Assembly: GCF_023169945.1 (NCBI RefSeq)
Contig: NZ_AP025591.1
Location: forward strand, 5,700,481 to 5,764,480
Source: Anaeromyxobacter oryzae
GTDB lineage: Bacteria; Myxococcota; Myxococcia; Myxococcales; Anaeromyxobacteraceae
Length of the DNA: 64,000 nt
Direction: 5' to 3'
The notes under the pieces were generated by a model. That model was not told where the DNA came from. It worked only from the letters and a program-made list of their open reading frames with translations, and searched no databases. Below are positions 56,206 through 64,000 of the stretch, in pieces (position 1 is the stretch's first letter; every line of letters starts with the position of its first letter). A program made the translations under genes and the position numbers.

Positions 56206-56943
56206 ATGATCCCAGCCGAGACCCTGCAGGCGTCCCACCCCGCGGCCGCGCCGGAGAGCCGGCTCGTCGCCCTCGCCGCGCCCGAGTCCCAGGCCGCGGT
56301 GCAGTACCGCGTGCTGTTCCAGCGGCTCCTGCGGGTCGCCTCCCGGCGGCCGGCGCGGGTCGTCGCGATCACCTCCGCCGGACGCGGAGAGGGGCGGACC
56401 ACGACCGCGGCGAACCTCGCCCTCACGGCGGCGCAGGAGAGCAAGACGGTCATCCTGGTCGAGGCCGACCTGCGGCGCCCCACGCTCGCCGCGCTGCTCG
56501 GGCTCGCGCCCCGCGCTGGCCTCGCCGACGTCCTCGACGGCACCGCGGAGCTGGGGCAGGCGGTCGTCCGCGTGGGCGGCCTCGCCGTCCTCTGCGCCGG
56601 CGACGCGCGCGACCCCGCGGCGTCGCTCCGGAGCCCGCGGGTGCCCGCGATCGTCGAGCAGCTCCGCGCGGCGTACGAACACGTCGTGCTCGACGCCCCG
56701 CCGGCGCTCGCCTTCGCCGACGGCGACCGGCTCGCGGCGGCGGCGGACGCGGTGATCCTCGTGATCCGCGCCGGCGTCACGCCGCGGAACGTCGTGCGGC
56801 TCGCGCTCGAGGCCCTGGGCGAGCGGGCCGCGGGCGTCGTGCTGAACGACGTGGACCCCGCGTCCGCGGGCCAGGGCCGCTGGCTCCACGCGGACTCGGC
56901 GGACGCCGTCCCCGTGCCGGGCTCGCGCCGCAGCGCGGGGTGA
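56206..56943 (+). CDS. BY-kinase-like ATPase with altered Walker A
   Basis: The 245-aa cytoplasmic protein partners the chain-length protein. It has SAGRGEGRTT at residues 57-66, where BY-kinases have a PxxGK(S/T)T-type Walker A. Arg64 replaces the phosphate-binding Lys. Walker A' (VILVEADLRRP) and Walker B (HVVLDAPPAL) are intact. The C-terminus lacks the Tyr cluster that these kinases autophosphorylate. It may bind nucleotide weakly or act as a regulatory subunit. AGGAG six bases before the ATG fixes the start. BY-kinase fold assignment is by motif. Confidence 0.85.
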   Translation: MIPAETLQASHPAAAPESRLVALAAPESQAAVQYRVLFQRLLRVASRRPARVVAITSAGRGEGRTTTAANLALTAAQESKTVILVEADLRRPTLAALLGLAPRAGLADVLDGTAELGQAVVRVGGLAVLCAGDARDPAASLRSPRVPAIVEQLRAAYEHVVLDAPPALAFADGDRLAAAADAVILVIRAGVTPRNVVRLALEALGERAAGVVLNDVDPASAGQGRWLHADSADAVPVPGSRRSAG

Positions 56944-56947
56944 CGCC

Positions 56948-57106
56948 GTGGTCGCCGTCGTCGTCACGCTGCCGCACGCGGCCGACCCGACCGCCACGCT
57001 CGCCTTCGCGGCGGGGTTCGCCGTCGCCGCGGGCGTCGCCGGCTGGATCGTCCTGGCGATGCGCCTCGTCGCGCGCCATCGCTCCGGGGGGCCGCGGGGG
57101 CGGTAG
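56948..57106 (+). CDS. Small single-pass membrane protein, 52 aa
   Basis: A GTG four bases after the kinase-like gene's stop opens a frame with one helix (FAAGFAVAAGVAGWIVLAMRLV) and a basic, Arg/Gly-rich end. The tight spacing suggests it belongs to the operon. The function is unknown; it may help anchor the preceding ATPase. Confidence 0.5.
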   Translation: MVAVVVTLPHAADPTATLAFAAGFAVAAGVAGWIVLAMRLVARHRSGGPRGR

Positions 57107-57388
57107 GGCGGGCACGGGCGCTTCCCCGACGGCCCCGCGCGGCGCACGCCGCGTGGGGCCGTGTCGTCTCGAGGCGACACCCGTTCGCCCCGAGCTCGCC
57201 GAAGGGCGCCCCGCCGCGCACTTCGTGGCTCGACGGGCTCACCGCGAACGGCTCCTGCGGGCCCGGGCGGAGCGAGCCGAGAGGATGGGGATTCGCGCGG
57301 GTGATGTACGTGGCGCGAGCACGTCCCAGGTTTGTGAGGGCGCGAGCCGGGGGGCGGCTCGAGGCGGGCGGTTCGGGGAGGGGGAGTC
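57107..57388. other. Hairpin-rich gap within the exopolysaccharide locus
   Basis: No gene is seen. The stretch holds several inverted repeats: CGCGGCGCACGCCGCG-like (57139-57154), GTGTCG-TCTCGAGG-CGACAC (57161-57180), and a short REP-like element at 57182-57209 with the arms CGTTCGCCCCGAGC and CGCCGAAGGGCGC seen at 28009 and 32027. It may end or attenuate transcription between the export genes and the glycan-synthesis genes and may hold a promoter for the latter. Confidence 0.55.
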
Positions 57389-58780
57389 TTGGTCCGGGTC
57401 TTCAATCACTGGTTCTCTCCGCGGAAGGCGGTGTACTTCCTCGCGGAGGAGACCGTCCTCGTGGTGGCGCTCCTCGCGGGCGCGTCGCTCGGCCCCGTGG
57501 CGGCCCAGGCGAGCGGCGCGGCGGCGCCGGTCATGCCGGCGATCCTGCGCGCGGGGCTCGCCTCGCTCTTCTTCGCCGGCGCGCTGTACCTCGGGGATCT
57601 CTACGACCTGCACGCGGCCGTGCGCGACCGCGCCGACGGGCGGCGGCTGCTGCGCGCCCTCGGCGTCGCGGTGATCGCCCTCGGCGTCGCGGACCTCGCG
57701 CTGCAGCTCGTGCTGCCCGGGTGGATGCTGCACCGGTCCCTCGTGCTCGCGGCGGCGGGCGGCGCGCTCGGCGTGATCGCGGCGCGGGTGCTCATGCCGG
57801 CGGTCGTGGGAGCGCCGACGCGGGTCCTGTTCCTCGGCGTCGGGCCTCGCGCGCGCGACCTCGCCCGCGCCGTGGAGCGGGAGGCGGACGGCCTCTGGGA
57901 GGTCGTCGGGTTCGTCCCGTCGGAGGGGAGCCGGACGATCCCGGTGGTCGCGCCGGAGCTGCTCCGCACCGGCGCGATCGGCGAGATCGCGCGCGGCGTC
58001 CGCGCGCAGGTCATCGTCGTCGCGATGGAGGACCGCCGCGAGGGGCTCCCGGTCGACGCCCTCCTCGCGCTGCGCACCGGGGGGCACCGGGTGGTGGACG
58101 ACGTGGGCTTCGCCGAGGCCGCGCTCCAGCGCATCCCGCTCTCGCTCGTCCGGCCGTCGGCGCTCATCTTCGACGAGGGCTTCCGGGTCTCGCGGGCGAC
58201 GCGGACCGGGAAGCGAACCCTGGATCTCCTCGTCTCCGCGGCGGGGCTCCTCGTCGGCGTCCCGGTGATGGCGCTCGTGGCCGCCGCCATCTGGCTCTCC
58301 GACGGCCGGCCCATCCTCTACTCCCAGGAGCGGACCGGGCGCGCCGGCACGGCCTACCGGATCTGGAAGTTCCGGACGATGCGCCGCGACGCCGAGCAGC
58401 TCGGCGCCGCGTGGGCGACCGACCGCGATCCGCGCGTCCTGCCCGTCGGGCGCTTCCTCCGGAAGGCGCGCCTCGACGAGCTGCCCCAGCTCTGGAACGT
58501 GCTGCGCGGGGACATGAGCTTCGTCGGTCCCAGGCCGGAGCGCGGCGTCTTCCTGTCCGAGCTGAAGGGGCGCTGGCCGCTGTTCGCGCTCCGCGAGCTC
58601 GTGAAGCCCGGGATCACCGGCTGGGCCCAGCTGCGGTACGGGTACGGCTCGACGATGGAGGAGCAGGCGAAGAAGCTCGAGTACGACCTCTATTACATCA
58701 AGAACGCGTCGCTGTTCCTCGACCTGGTCTGCCTCCTCGCGACCGCGAAGGTGGTGCTGCTCGGGAAGGGGGCGCGATGA
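57389..58780 (+). CDS. Exopolysaccharide sugar transferase (initiating, exosortase-system type)
   Basis: The 463-aa membrane enzyme transfers a sugar phosphate to undecaprenyl phosphate. It has four N-terminal helices and a Rossmann-like section (RVLFLGVGPRARDLARAVE, about residue 145). The bacterial sugar-transferase core follows: a helix then SQERTGRAGTAYRIWKFRTMRRD, DELPQLWNVLRGDMSFVGPRPE and PGITGWAQLRYGYG. The layout fits the TIGR03013-type transferases of exosortase/PEP-CTERM-type exopolysaccharide loci. The TTG start follows GGGAGGGGGAG. Its stop overlaps the yvcK start (ATGA). Confidence 0.9.
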   Translation: MVRVFNHWFSPRKAVYFLAEETVLVVALLAGASLGPVAAQASGAAAPVMPAILRAGLASLFFAGALYLGDLYDLHAAVRDRADGRRLLRALGVAVIALGVADLALQLVLPGWMLHRSLVLAAAGGALGVIAARVLMPAVVGAPTRVLFLGVGPRARDLARAVEREADGLWEVVGFVPSEGSRTIPVVAPELLRTGAIGEIARGVRAQVIVVAMEDRREGLPVDALLALRTGGHRVVDDVGFAEAALQRIPLSLVRPSALIFDEGFRVSRATRTGKRTLDLLVSAAGLLVGVPVMALVAAAIWLSDGRPILYSQERTGRAGTAYRIWKFRTMRRDAEQLGAAWATDRDPRVLPVGRFLRKARLDELPQLWNVLRGDMSFVGPRPERGVFLSELKGRWPLFALRELVKPGITGWAQLRYGYGSTMEEQAKKLEYDLYYIKNASLFLDLVCLLATAKVVLLGKGAR

Positions 58781-59790
58781 GGACCTTCGAGGAGCTCTCG
58801 TTCCCGGTCGGGCCCGCGCCGGCGGTGCGGCCGCTGCGCGTCGTCGCGACCGGCGGCGGCACCGGGCTGCCGCGGGTGCTCGCCGGCCTCGCGCCCGGCG
58901 TGGAGCCGGAGGAGGGCCGGCCGGTGGCGGTCACGGCGCTCGTGACCACGGCGGACGACGGGGGCAGCTCCGGCGAGCTGCGGCGGCGCTACGGGATCCC
59001 GGCGGTCGGTGACGCGCGCAACTGCCTCGTGGCGCTCGCCGCCGGGTCGAACCCGCTCGCCGCGCTGTTCCAGCACCGGTTCGACGGCGACGGCCCGCTC
59101 GCCGGGCACACCGTCGGCAACGTGATCCTCGCCGCGCTCACGCAGCAGCTCGGCGATCTCTCCCGCGCGACGGCGGCGGCCGCGGAGCTGCTGGAGGCGC
59201 GCGGGCGCGTGCTGCCGGCGGCAGAGGGCCCGGTGGAGCTCGTGGCGGACCTCGCGGACGGACGCGTCGTGCGGGGCGAGTGCGCGCTCGCGGCGGCGCG
59301 GGGCGAGGTCGCGGCGCTCCGGCTCGCGCGGCCGGCGCCGGCGCCGCCCGAGGCGCTCGACGCGATCCGGGACGCCGATCTCGTCGTCCTCGGGCCGGGC
59401 AGCCTCTGGTCGAGCGTCCTCGCGAGCCTCCTCGGCCGGGGCGTCGCCGGTGCGCTCCGGACGACGCGCGCCACCCGCGTGCTCGTGGTGAACCTCTTCA
59501 CGCAACCCGGTGAGACCGACGGCTTCACCGCCGCGGACCACGTCCGCGCCGTCCAGCGGCAGCTCGGCGACGTGATCGACGTCGCGCTGGTTCACCGCCC
59601 GCCGCTGCCGCCCGGGCTCGTCGCGGCGCTCGCCGCGCGCGGCGCCCGGCCCGTCGAGGTGGACCGGGGTGCGATCGACGCGCTCGGCGCGGTGCCGGTC
59701 GTCACCGACCTGCTGGCGGCCGGGGACCTCGGACGCCACGACCCTCAGAAGCTCGCGCGAGCGCTCCTCGGGATCGCCCGGGCGCGCTGA
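58777..59790 (+). CDS. yvcK: YvcK/gluconeogenesis-factor family protein
   Basis: The 337-aa protein has the CofD-like fold of YvcK: TGGGTGLPRVLAGL at the nucleotide end, TTADDGGSSGELRR, PAVGDARNCLVALA, and LGPGSLWSSVLASLL. YvcK binds UDP-GlcNAc and controls carbon flux and cell-wall growth in Bacillus. Its position inside an exopolysaccharide operon, coupled to the sugar transferase (ATGA overlap), is unusual and suggests a role linking precursor supply to polymer synthesis. Confidence 0.88.
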   Translation: MRTFEELSFPVGPAPAVRPLRVVATGGGTGLPRVLAGLAPGVEPEEGRPVAVTALVTTADDGGSSGELRRRYGIPAVGDARNCLVALAAGSNPLAALFQHRFDGDGPLAGHTVGNVILAALTQQLGDLSRATAAAAELLEARGRVLPAAEGPVELVADLADGRVVRGECALAAARGEVAALRLARPAPAPPEALDAIRDADLVVLGPGSLWSSVLASLLGRGVAGALRTTRATRVLVVNLFTQPGETDGFTAADHVRAVQRQLGDVIDVALVHRPPLPPGLVAALAARGARPVEVDRGAIDALGAVPVVTDLLAAGDLGRHDPQKLARALLGIARAR

Positions 59791-59804
59791 GGAGATCCAC
59801 TATC

Positions 59805-60938
59805 GTGCTCGGGACCGCTGAGACGCTCTTCGCCGTACCTGCGCCGTCGCGCCTGCCGTACCGGGTCGAGGCGCTCGAGGGCCGGCCGGCGTTCGATGCG
59901 CTCCGCGACGAGTGGAACGCGCTCGTCGCCCGCGGCCCCGTGGACCTGCCGTTCGTGCGGCACGAGTGGATCGCGGCGTGGCTCGACGCGTTCGCGCCGG
60001 ACGGACGCCTCCGCGTCCTCGTGGCGCGCGACGGGCACGGCACCGCGGCGGGCTTCGCGCCGCTCCTCGAGGAGCGGGCGCGCGGCCTGGTGCGCCTCGC
60101 CGCCCCGGCGAACGATCATTCGTGTCGGGTCGAATGGGCGCTCGGCCCCGACGCGTCGGGCGCCGCGGCCGCGCTCTGGGCTCACCTGCGGGACCGGGTC
60201 CGCTGGGACGTGCTCCTCCTCCGGGATCTCGTCCGGGACGGGCCGACCTCGACGCTGGTGGAGGCCCTCGCCCGCGCCGACCGGCACCTCGCCGGCCGCT
60301 GGGAGTCGCTCCGCACGCCCTACGTGACGCTCGGTGGCGACGGCGCCGAGGCCCGCACGTCCTCCAAGTTCCGCGCGAACCTCCGCCGCAGGGCGAGGCG
60401 GCTGGGCGAGCTCGGGGCGGTCGCGCTCCGGCGCGAGGACGGGCAGGGCGATCTCGACGGCGCCCTCGGCGAGTTCTTCGCGCTCGAGGCCGCCGGCTGG
60501 AAGGGCGAGAAGGGCACGGCCATCTCCGGCGACCCGCGGCTCGTGGCCTTCTACACGCGCGTCGCGCGGGACGCCGCAGCCCGGGGTGCGCTGGCGATCC
60601 GCGCGCTGCTGCTCGAGGGTCGCGCCGTCGCGATCCATCTCGGCCTCGTGCACCGGGGCGTCTACTACCTGCCGAAGACGGCCTACGACGAGGAGCTCGG
60701 CGCCGTGTCGCCGGGGCAGCTGCTCCACCGCGAGGTGCTCGCCGAGTGCGAGGCGCGCGGCCTCCGCGAGCTGGACTTCCTGGGGCCGGACATGGAGTGG
60801 AAGCGCGACTGGGAGCCCCGGCACAGGCCCCACGATTGGCTGTACGTGTACCGGCCCTCTCTGGCGGGTCGCGCGATGCACACCTTGAAGCACCGGGTGC
60901 GCCCGGTCGTGAAGGAGGTCCTCGCATGGCGGCGATGA
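59805..60938 (+). CDS. FemAB/BioF2-like GNAT-type acyltransferase (first)
   Basis: The 377-aa soluble protein has the paired GNAT layout of the PF13480-type family: PFVRHEWIAAWLDAF, WDVLLLRDL, KFRANLRRRARRLGELG, EFFALEAAGWKG, and ALLLEGRAVAIHLGLVHRGVYYLPKTAYDEE. A FLGPDMEWKRDWEP follows. Such enzymes transfer acyl or aminoacyl groups and are frequent in exosortase-type exopolysaccharide loci. The start is a GTG with GAGGAG upstream. It overlaps the next gene by 13 bp. Confidence 0.85.
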   Translation: MLGTAETLFAVPAPSRLPYRVEALEGRPAFDALRDEWNALVARGPVDLPFVRHEWIAAWLDAFAPDGRLRVLVARDGHGTAAGFAPLLEERARGLVRLAAPANDHSCRVEWALGPDASGAAAALWAHLRDRVRWDVLLLRDLVRDGPTSTLVEALARADRHLAGRWESLRTPYVTLGGDGAEARTSSKFRANLRRRARRLGELGAVALRREDGQGDLDGALGEFFALEAAGWKGEKGTAISGDPRLVAFYTRVARDAAARGALAIRALLLEGRAVAIHLGLVHRGVYYLPKTAYDEELGAVSPGQLLHREVLAECEARGLRELDFLGPDMEWKRDWEPRHRPHDWLYVYRPSLAGRAMHTLKHRVRPVVKEVLAWRR

Positions 60939-62116
60939 CGCGGGCGATCGCGGTGCGCAGCTGGCCGGCGCCGGACGAGCGGCGGCGGCGGTTCATCCCG
61001 GCGCTGCCGACGCTCTGGCCGGGGCTGCTCTCTCCGCTGGCCGCCGAGCGCCCCCCACCGTTCCCGCTGGGCGCGCCGGGCACGACCCGCTTCTACTTCG
61101 CGAGAAACGCCGTCTTCCACGGCGTGCGGCTGCTCGGGCTCGCCGGCCGGGAGGTGCTCGTCCCCGCCTATCACCACGGGGTGGAGATCGCCGCGCTCGT
61201 GGCGGCCGGCGCCGTGCCGCGCTTCGTACGGGTCGACGCGCGCATGCGCCTCGATCTCGAGGACCTCGTCGCGAAGATCGGCCCGAGGACCGGCGCCGTC
61301 TACGTCATCCACTACGCCGGCTTCCCGCAGCCGATGGACGACGTGCGCGCCGTCGCCACCCGGGCCGGGCTGCCGGTCATCGAGGACTGCGCGCTCGCGC
61401 TCCTCTCCGCGGAGGGGACGCGGCCGCTCGGCTCGACGGGCGACCTCGGCATCTTCTGCTTCTACAAGGCGCTCCCGGTCCCGAACGGCGGGGCGCTCGT
61501 CGTGAACGCGACGGGCCTCGCGAGCGCGCCCCCGCGCCCCGTGGCGGCGCCGCTCGTCTCGACGCTGTCCCACGCCGCGGGAGCGCTCGTGGCGAACGCC
61601 GCGTTCCGGCTCGGCGAGGCGGGAGAGGCGATCCGGGCGGTCGTGCGCGGCACGTACCGGGCGCTCCGCGGCGCCTCCGGCCTGAAGCCCGTCTCGACCG
61701 GCACGAGCACGTTCGACCCCGGCGCGGTGCACCTCGGGATGAGCGGGCTCTCCGAGGCGATCGCGCGCCGCGTGGACGCGGCGGCGATCGTCGCGGCGCG
61801 GCGGCGGAACTACTTCCTGCTGCTCGGGCGGCTCCGCGATCGCGTCCCGCCGCTGTTCGCGGAGGTCCCGGCCGGCGTGTCGCCGCTGTTCTACCCGCTC
61901 CTCTGCGACGACAAGGCCGCGGTGAAGGCGCGGCTCGCCGCGCGCGGCATCGAGACCGTCGACTTCTGGCGGAACGGCCACCCGCTCTGCGCGGCCGACG
62001 CGTTCCCGGAGGTGGCGGCGCTCCGGCGCCGCGTGCTCGAGCTGCCGGTCCACCAGGACCTCTCGCCGGAGGACATGGCGTTCATCGCGCGGTGCGTGAA
62101 GGAGGCGCTCACGTGA
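60926..62116 (+). CDS. DegT/DnrJ/EryC1-type PLP enzyme
   Basis: The 396-aa protein starts at an ATG with AAGGAGG seven bases upstream. It has the fold-type I sugar aminotransferase pattern: VLVPAYHHGVEIAALVAAG, VYVIHYAGFPQPMDDV, VIEDCALALLS and GDLGIFCFYKALPVPNGGALVV, in which the Lys in the FYK segment is the likely PLP base. The substrate is probably a keto-sugar nucleotide. It lies between two FemAB-like genes, and its stop overlaps the next start (GTGA). The C-terminus (PVHQDLSPEDMAFIARCVKEAL) is typical. Confidence 0.85.
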   Translation: MAAMTRAIAVRSWPAPDERRRRFIPALPTLWPGLLSPLAAERPPPFPLGAPGTTRFYFARNAVFHGVRLLGLAGREVLVPAYHHGVEIAALVAAGAVPRFVRVDARMRLDLEDLVAKIGPRTGAVYVIHYAGFPQPMDDVRAVATRAGLPVIEDCALALLSAEGTRPLGSTGDLGIFCFYKALPVPNGGALVVNATGLASAPPRPVAAPLVSTLSHAAGALVANAAFRLGEAGEAIRAVVRGTYRALRGASGLKPVSTGTSTFDPGAVHLGMSGLSEAIARRVDAAAIVAARRRNYFLLLGRLRDRVPPLFAEVPAGVSPLFYPLLCDDKAAVKARLAARGIETVDFWRNGHPLCAADAFPEVAALRRRVLELPVHQDLSPEDMAFIARCVKEALT

Positions 62117-63312
62117 GCGGAGCCCCCGCCGCGACGGCACTCGCGGTGCACCAGAGCCACGACCCGGCCCGCCTCGAGGCGCTCGCGCCGGAGTGGTCCG
62201 CGCTGGTGGACGCCGCGGGGGTCCCGAGCCCGTTCCTCGCGCCGGAGTGGCTGCTGCCGTGGTGGCGCCGCTTCGGCGGAAGGCGCGCGCTCTGGATCCT
62301 CGAGGCGCGCGACGGGGCGGGCCGCCTCGAGGGCCTGCTGCTCCTCGCGTCACGGCCGGCGCTCCCCGGCGTCCGCCGCTGGCAGCTCCTCGGCAACGGG
62401 ATCACCGGCGCGGACGGGCTCGATCTGCTGGCGCGCGCCGGCGCGGGCTCCGCCGCGCGCGCCGCCATCGCGGGCGCGCTCGCCGCCGGCGGGTGGGACC
62501 TGCTCGACCTCGAGGACCTCCCGTTCGGCTCGCCCACGGCGGCGGTGCTCCGGCAGGTGCTCGCGCCCGGCGGCGTCGACGTCGAGGCGCGGCGCCGGTT
62601 CGCGTGCCCGGGGTTCGCGGTGCGCGGCACGTTCGAGGCGCACGTGCGGAGGATGCGCCGCCGCGAGACCTACGGCCGCCGCGTCCGCTGGCTCGCGAAG
62701 CAGCCGGGGTTCCGGATCGAGGTCGCCGCCGCGCCGGACGAGGCCGGCCCCGCGCTCGAGGACTTCCTCCGCCTCCACCGGCTGCGCTGGGCCGCGGAGG
62801 GCGGGAGCTACGGCATCCCGCCGGGATCGGTGGAGGACTTCCACCGGGACGCCGTCCCGCGCCTCGCCGCGCGCGGCTGGCTGCGGCTGTACCGCCTGCT
62901 CGTGGGCGACCGGTCCATCGCGGCGGTGTACGGGGTCGAGGCGGGGGGCACCTTCCACTACTACCAGTCGGGCTACGATCCGGAGTGGTCGGTCCGGAGC
63001 CCGGGGATGGTCCTCGTCGGCCGCACCATCGAGGACGCCTACGCCCGCGGGCTCAGGTACTACGACTTCCTCCGGGGCGAGGAGCCGTACAAGCTCGACT
63101 GGTCCGCGGATCGGCGGGAGCTCTGCGCGGTGCGGGTCCGGGCGCCCTCCTTCCGCGCGAGCGCGGCGGTCGCGGCGGACGGCGCGTGGCGGGCGGCGCG
63201 GGGCGCCGCGCGCGCCCTCGCGCCGGAGCGCGCCTGGGCGGCGCTCCAGCGCGCGCGGCGGGGTCTCGAGGCCGGCGCAGCGGCGCCCGCCGCCGCAGAG
63301 GGGAGGGCGTAG
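62113..63312 (+). CDS. FemAB/BioF2-like GNAT-type acyltransferase (second)
   Basis: The 399-aa protein shares layout with the gene at 59805: PFLAPEWLLPWWRRFGG, WDLLDLEDLPFGS, RRRETYGRRVRWLAKQ, and VGDRSIAAVYGVEAGGTFHYYQSGYDPEW. It ends with GLRYYDFLRGEEPYKLDWSA. The C-terminal 60 residues are Ala/Arg-rich. It probably modifies the same polymer or precursor as its neighbours, perhaps with a different acyl donor. The GTG start overlaps the DegT stop. Confidence 0.85.
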   Translation: MSGAPAATALAVHQSHDPARLEALAPEWSALVDAAGVPSPFLAPEWLLPWWRRFGGRRALWILEARDGAGRLEGLLLLASRPALPGVRRWQLLGNGITGADGLDLLARAGAGSAARAAIAGALAAGGWDLLDLEDLPFGSPTAAVLRQVLAPGGVDVEARRRFACPGFAVRGTFEAHVRRMRRRETYGRRVRWLAKQPGFRIEVAAAPDEAGPALEDFLRLHRLRWAAEGGSYGIPPGSVEDFHRDAVPRLAARGWLRLYRLLVGDRSIAAVYGVEAGGTFHYYQSGYDPEWSVRSPGMVLVGRTIEDAYARGLRYYDFLRGEEPYKLDWSADRRELCAVRVRAPSFRASAAVAADGAWRAARGAARALAPERAWAALQRARRGLEAGAAAPAAAEGRA

Positions 63313-63318
63313 CCGCGG

Positions 63319-64000
63319 ATGCCGGAGCGCGCGGACGGGAGCCCCCGCTGGATCGCGCGGCGGGCGCTGAAGGTGATGCTGGCGCGGGCGCTCACGGCGT
63401 GCGGTGCGCCGCGCGTCCTCGGGGCGCTGCGCCGGCGGGAGGCGGGCGGCGCGCGGGTGCTGGTGGTCTCGTACCACCGCGTGACGCACGACTACCGCGC
63501 CGACGCGGAGGAGGGGCTCGCGTCACTCCTCATCTCCACCTCGACGCTGAAGCTCCAGCTCGAGCAGCTGGCGCGGACGCGGGAGCTCGTGTCGCTCTCC
63601 GACGCGTGCCGGATCCTCTCCGAGCCGCCGGGCGCCCCGTCGCGCAAGGACGCCGTGGCGATCACCTTCGACGACGGCTACGCCGACGTGCACGGCGTCG
63701 CGCTCCCCATCATCGAGAAGCTCGGGATCCCGGCGGCCGCGTTCCTCTCCACGGGCTATGTCGGGACCGGGCGCCGGCTCCCGCACGACCGCATCTTCGC
63801 GTGCCTGACCGAGCTGCAGGACCGCGGGATCCCGCCCGATCGCGCGGGGCTCGAGCGCGGCGCCCAGGCCCTCCTCTCCGCGTGCGCCGAGCGCGGCCCG
63901 GCCGCGACGCTCGACCGGCTCATCTCCCGCCTGCGCCATGCCGATCTGGTCGTCGTCGCCGACGCGCTCTCGGCGCGGGTGGGGCTCGGCGACGCCGACC
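63319..64000 (+). CDS. Polysaccharide deacetylase, 3' end outside window
   Basis: The first 227 codons are present. After an N-terminal membrane-proximal helix (RRALKVMLARALTACGAP) come VLVVSYHRVTHDY and VAITFDDGYADV, the NodB motif with catalytic and metal-site Asp residues (TFDDG at 116-120). These enzymes de-N-acetylate exopolysaccharide or peptidoglycan sugars. The long insertion between the two motifs matches the NodB-type deacetylases of exosortase-type loci. It is 6 bp after the second FemAB-like gene. Confidence 0.9.
   Translation, partial: MPERADGSPRWIARRALKVMLARALTACGAPRVLGALRRREAGGARVLVVSYHRVTHDYRADAEEGLASLLISTSTLKLQLEQLARTRELVSLSDACRILSEPPGAPSRKDAVAITFDDGYADVHGVALPIIEKLGIPAAAFLSTGYVGTGRRLPHDRIFACLTELQDRGIPPDRAGLERGAQALLSACAERGPAATLDRLISRLRHADLVVVADALSARVGLGDAD

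Noticed and set aside
57300..57388. Upstream extension of the sugar transferase with an earlier start
   Set aside because: The TTG at 57389 has a strong purine-rich ribosome site and begins the conserved VRVFNHWF sequence; upstream codons in this region are not protein-like.

Overview
The window looks like a chromosomal segment of an Anaeromyxobacter-like myxobacterium. This is inferred from very high GC with strong G/C third-position bias, frequent GTG starts and overlapping stop/start codons, very haem-rich multihaem c-type cytochromes, an NtrC-type regulator beside an exopolysaccharide locus, and proline/alanine-rich secreted proteins. No 16S gene or other taxonomic marker is present, so the assignment rests on style and gene content.

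Layout. 1-11.3 kb is core and housekeeping: a coupled phosphohydrolase/greB operon, metF, a universal stress protein, secreted proteins of unknown function, a two-gene 2-oxoacid dehydrogenase E1, and two exported proteins. 11.4-15.9 kb is a decayed integrative element in tRNA-Glu, bounded by a 26-bp copy of the tRNA 3' end, with IS66 scraps, an integrase remnant and small orphan genes. 16-23.2 kb holds a fatty-acid-hydroxylase-type membrane enzyme, cysK and a CusBA-type metal efflux pair that lacks its outer-membrane factor.

23.8-31.2 kb is the most striking region. Five tightly overlapping genes encode a membrane-anchored ferredoxin-like/FAD/NAD(P) oxidoreductase fused to a b-type-cytochrome-like domain, periplasmic cytochromes with 20 and 10 haem motifs, an 8-haem lipoprotein and an outer-membrane beta-barrel. 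Together they could carry electrons from the cytoplasm across both membranes. 31-39.8 kb is a mixed run of small lipoproteins, membrane proteins, a LysR regulator and hairpin repeats. 39.8-44.1 kb is a second decayed integrative element, in tRNA-Lys. It shares left-end sequence, candidate arm-type sites and a 142-bp repeat family with the first element, and carries SUKH-type immunity and nuclease-like orphan genes.

44.3-52.8 kb has a zinc-ribbon/metallo-beta-lactamase pair, a class IV aminotransferase, a HEAT/HAMP/SpoIID envelope operon, a rhodanese lipoprotein and a sigma-54 activator. 53-64 kb is an exopolysaccharide locus (export lipoprotein, outer-membrane barrel, chain-length protein, BY-kinase-like ATPase, initiating sugar transferase, YvcK, two FemAB-like proteins, a DegT-like enzyme, a polysaccharide deacetylase) that continues past the window edge. 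A good -24/-12 sigma-54 promoter match lies in front of its first gene, next to the NtrC-type activator.

Most long open frames antisense to these genes are artefacts of the GC bias and were left out.
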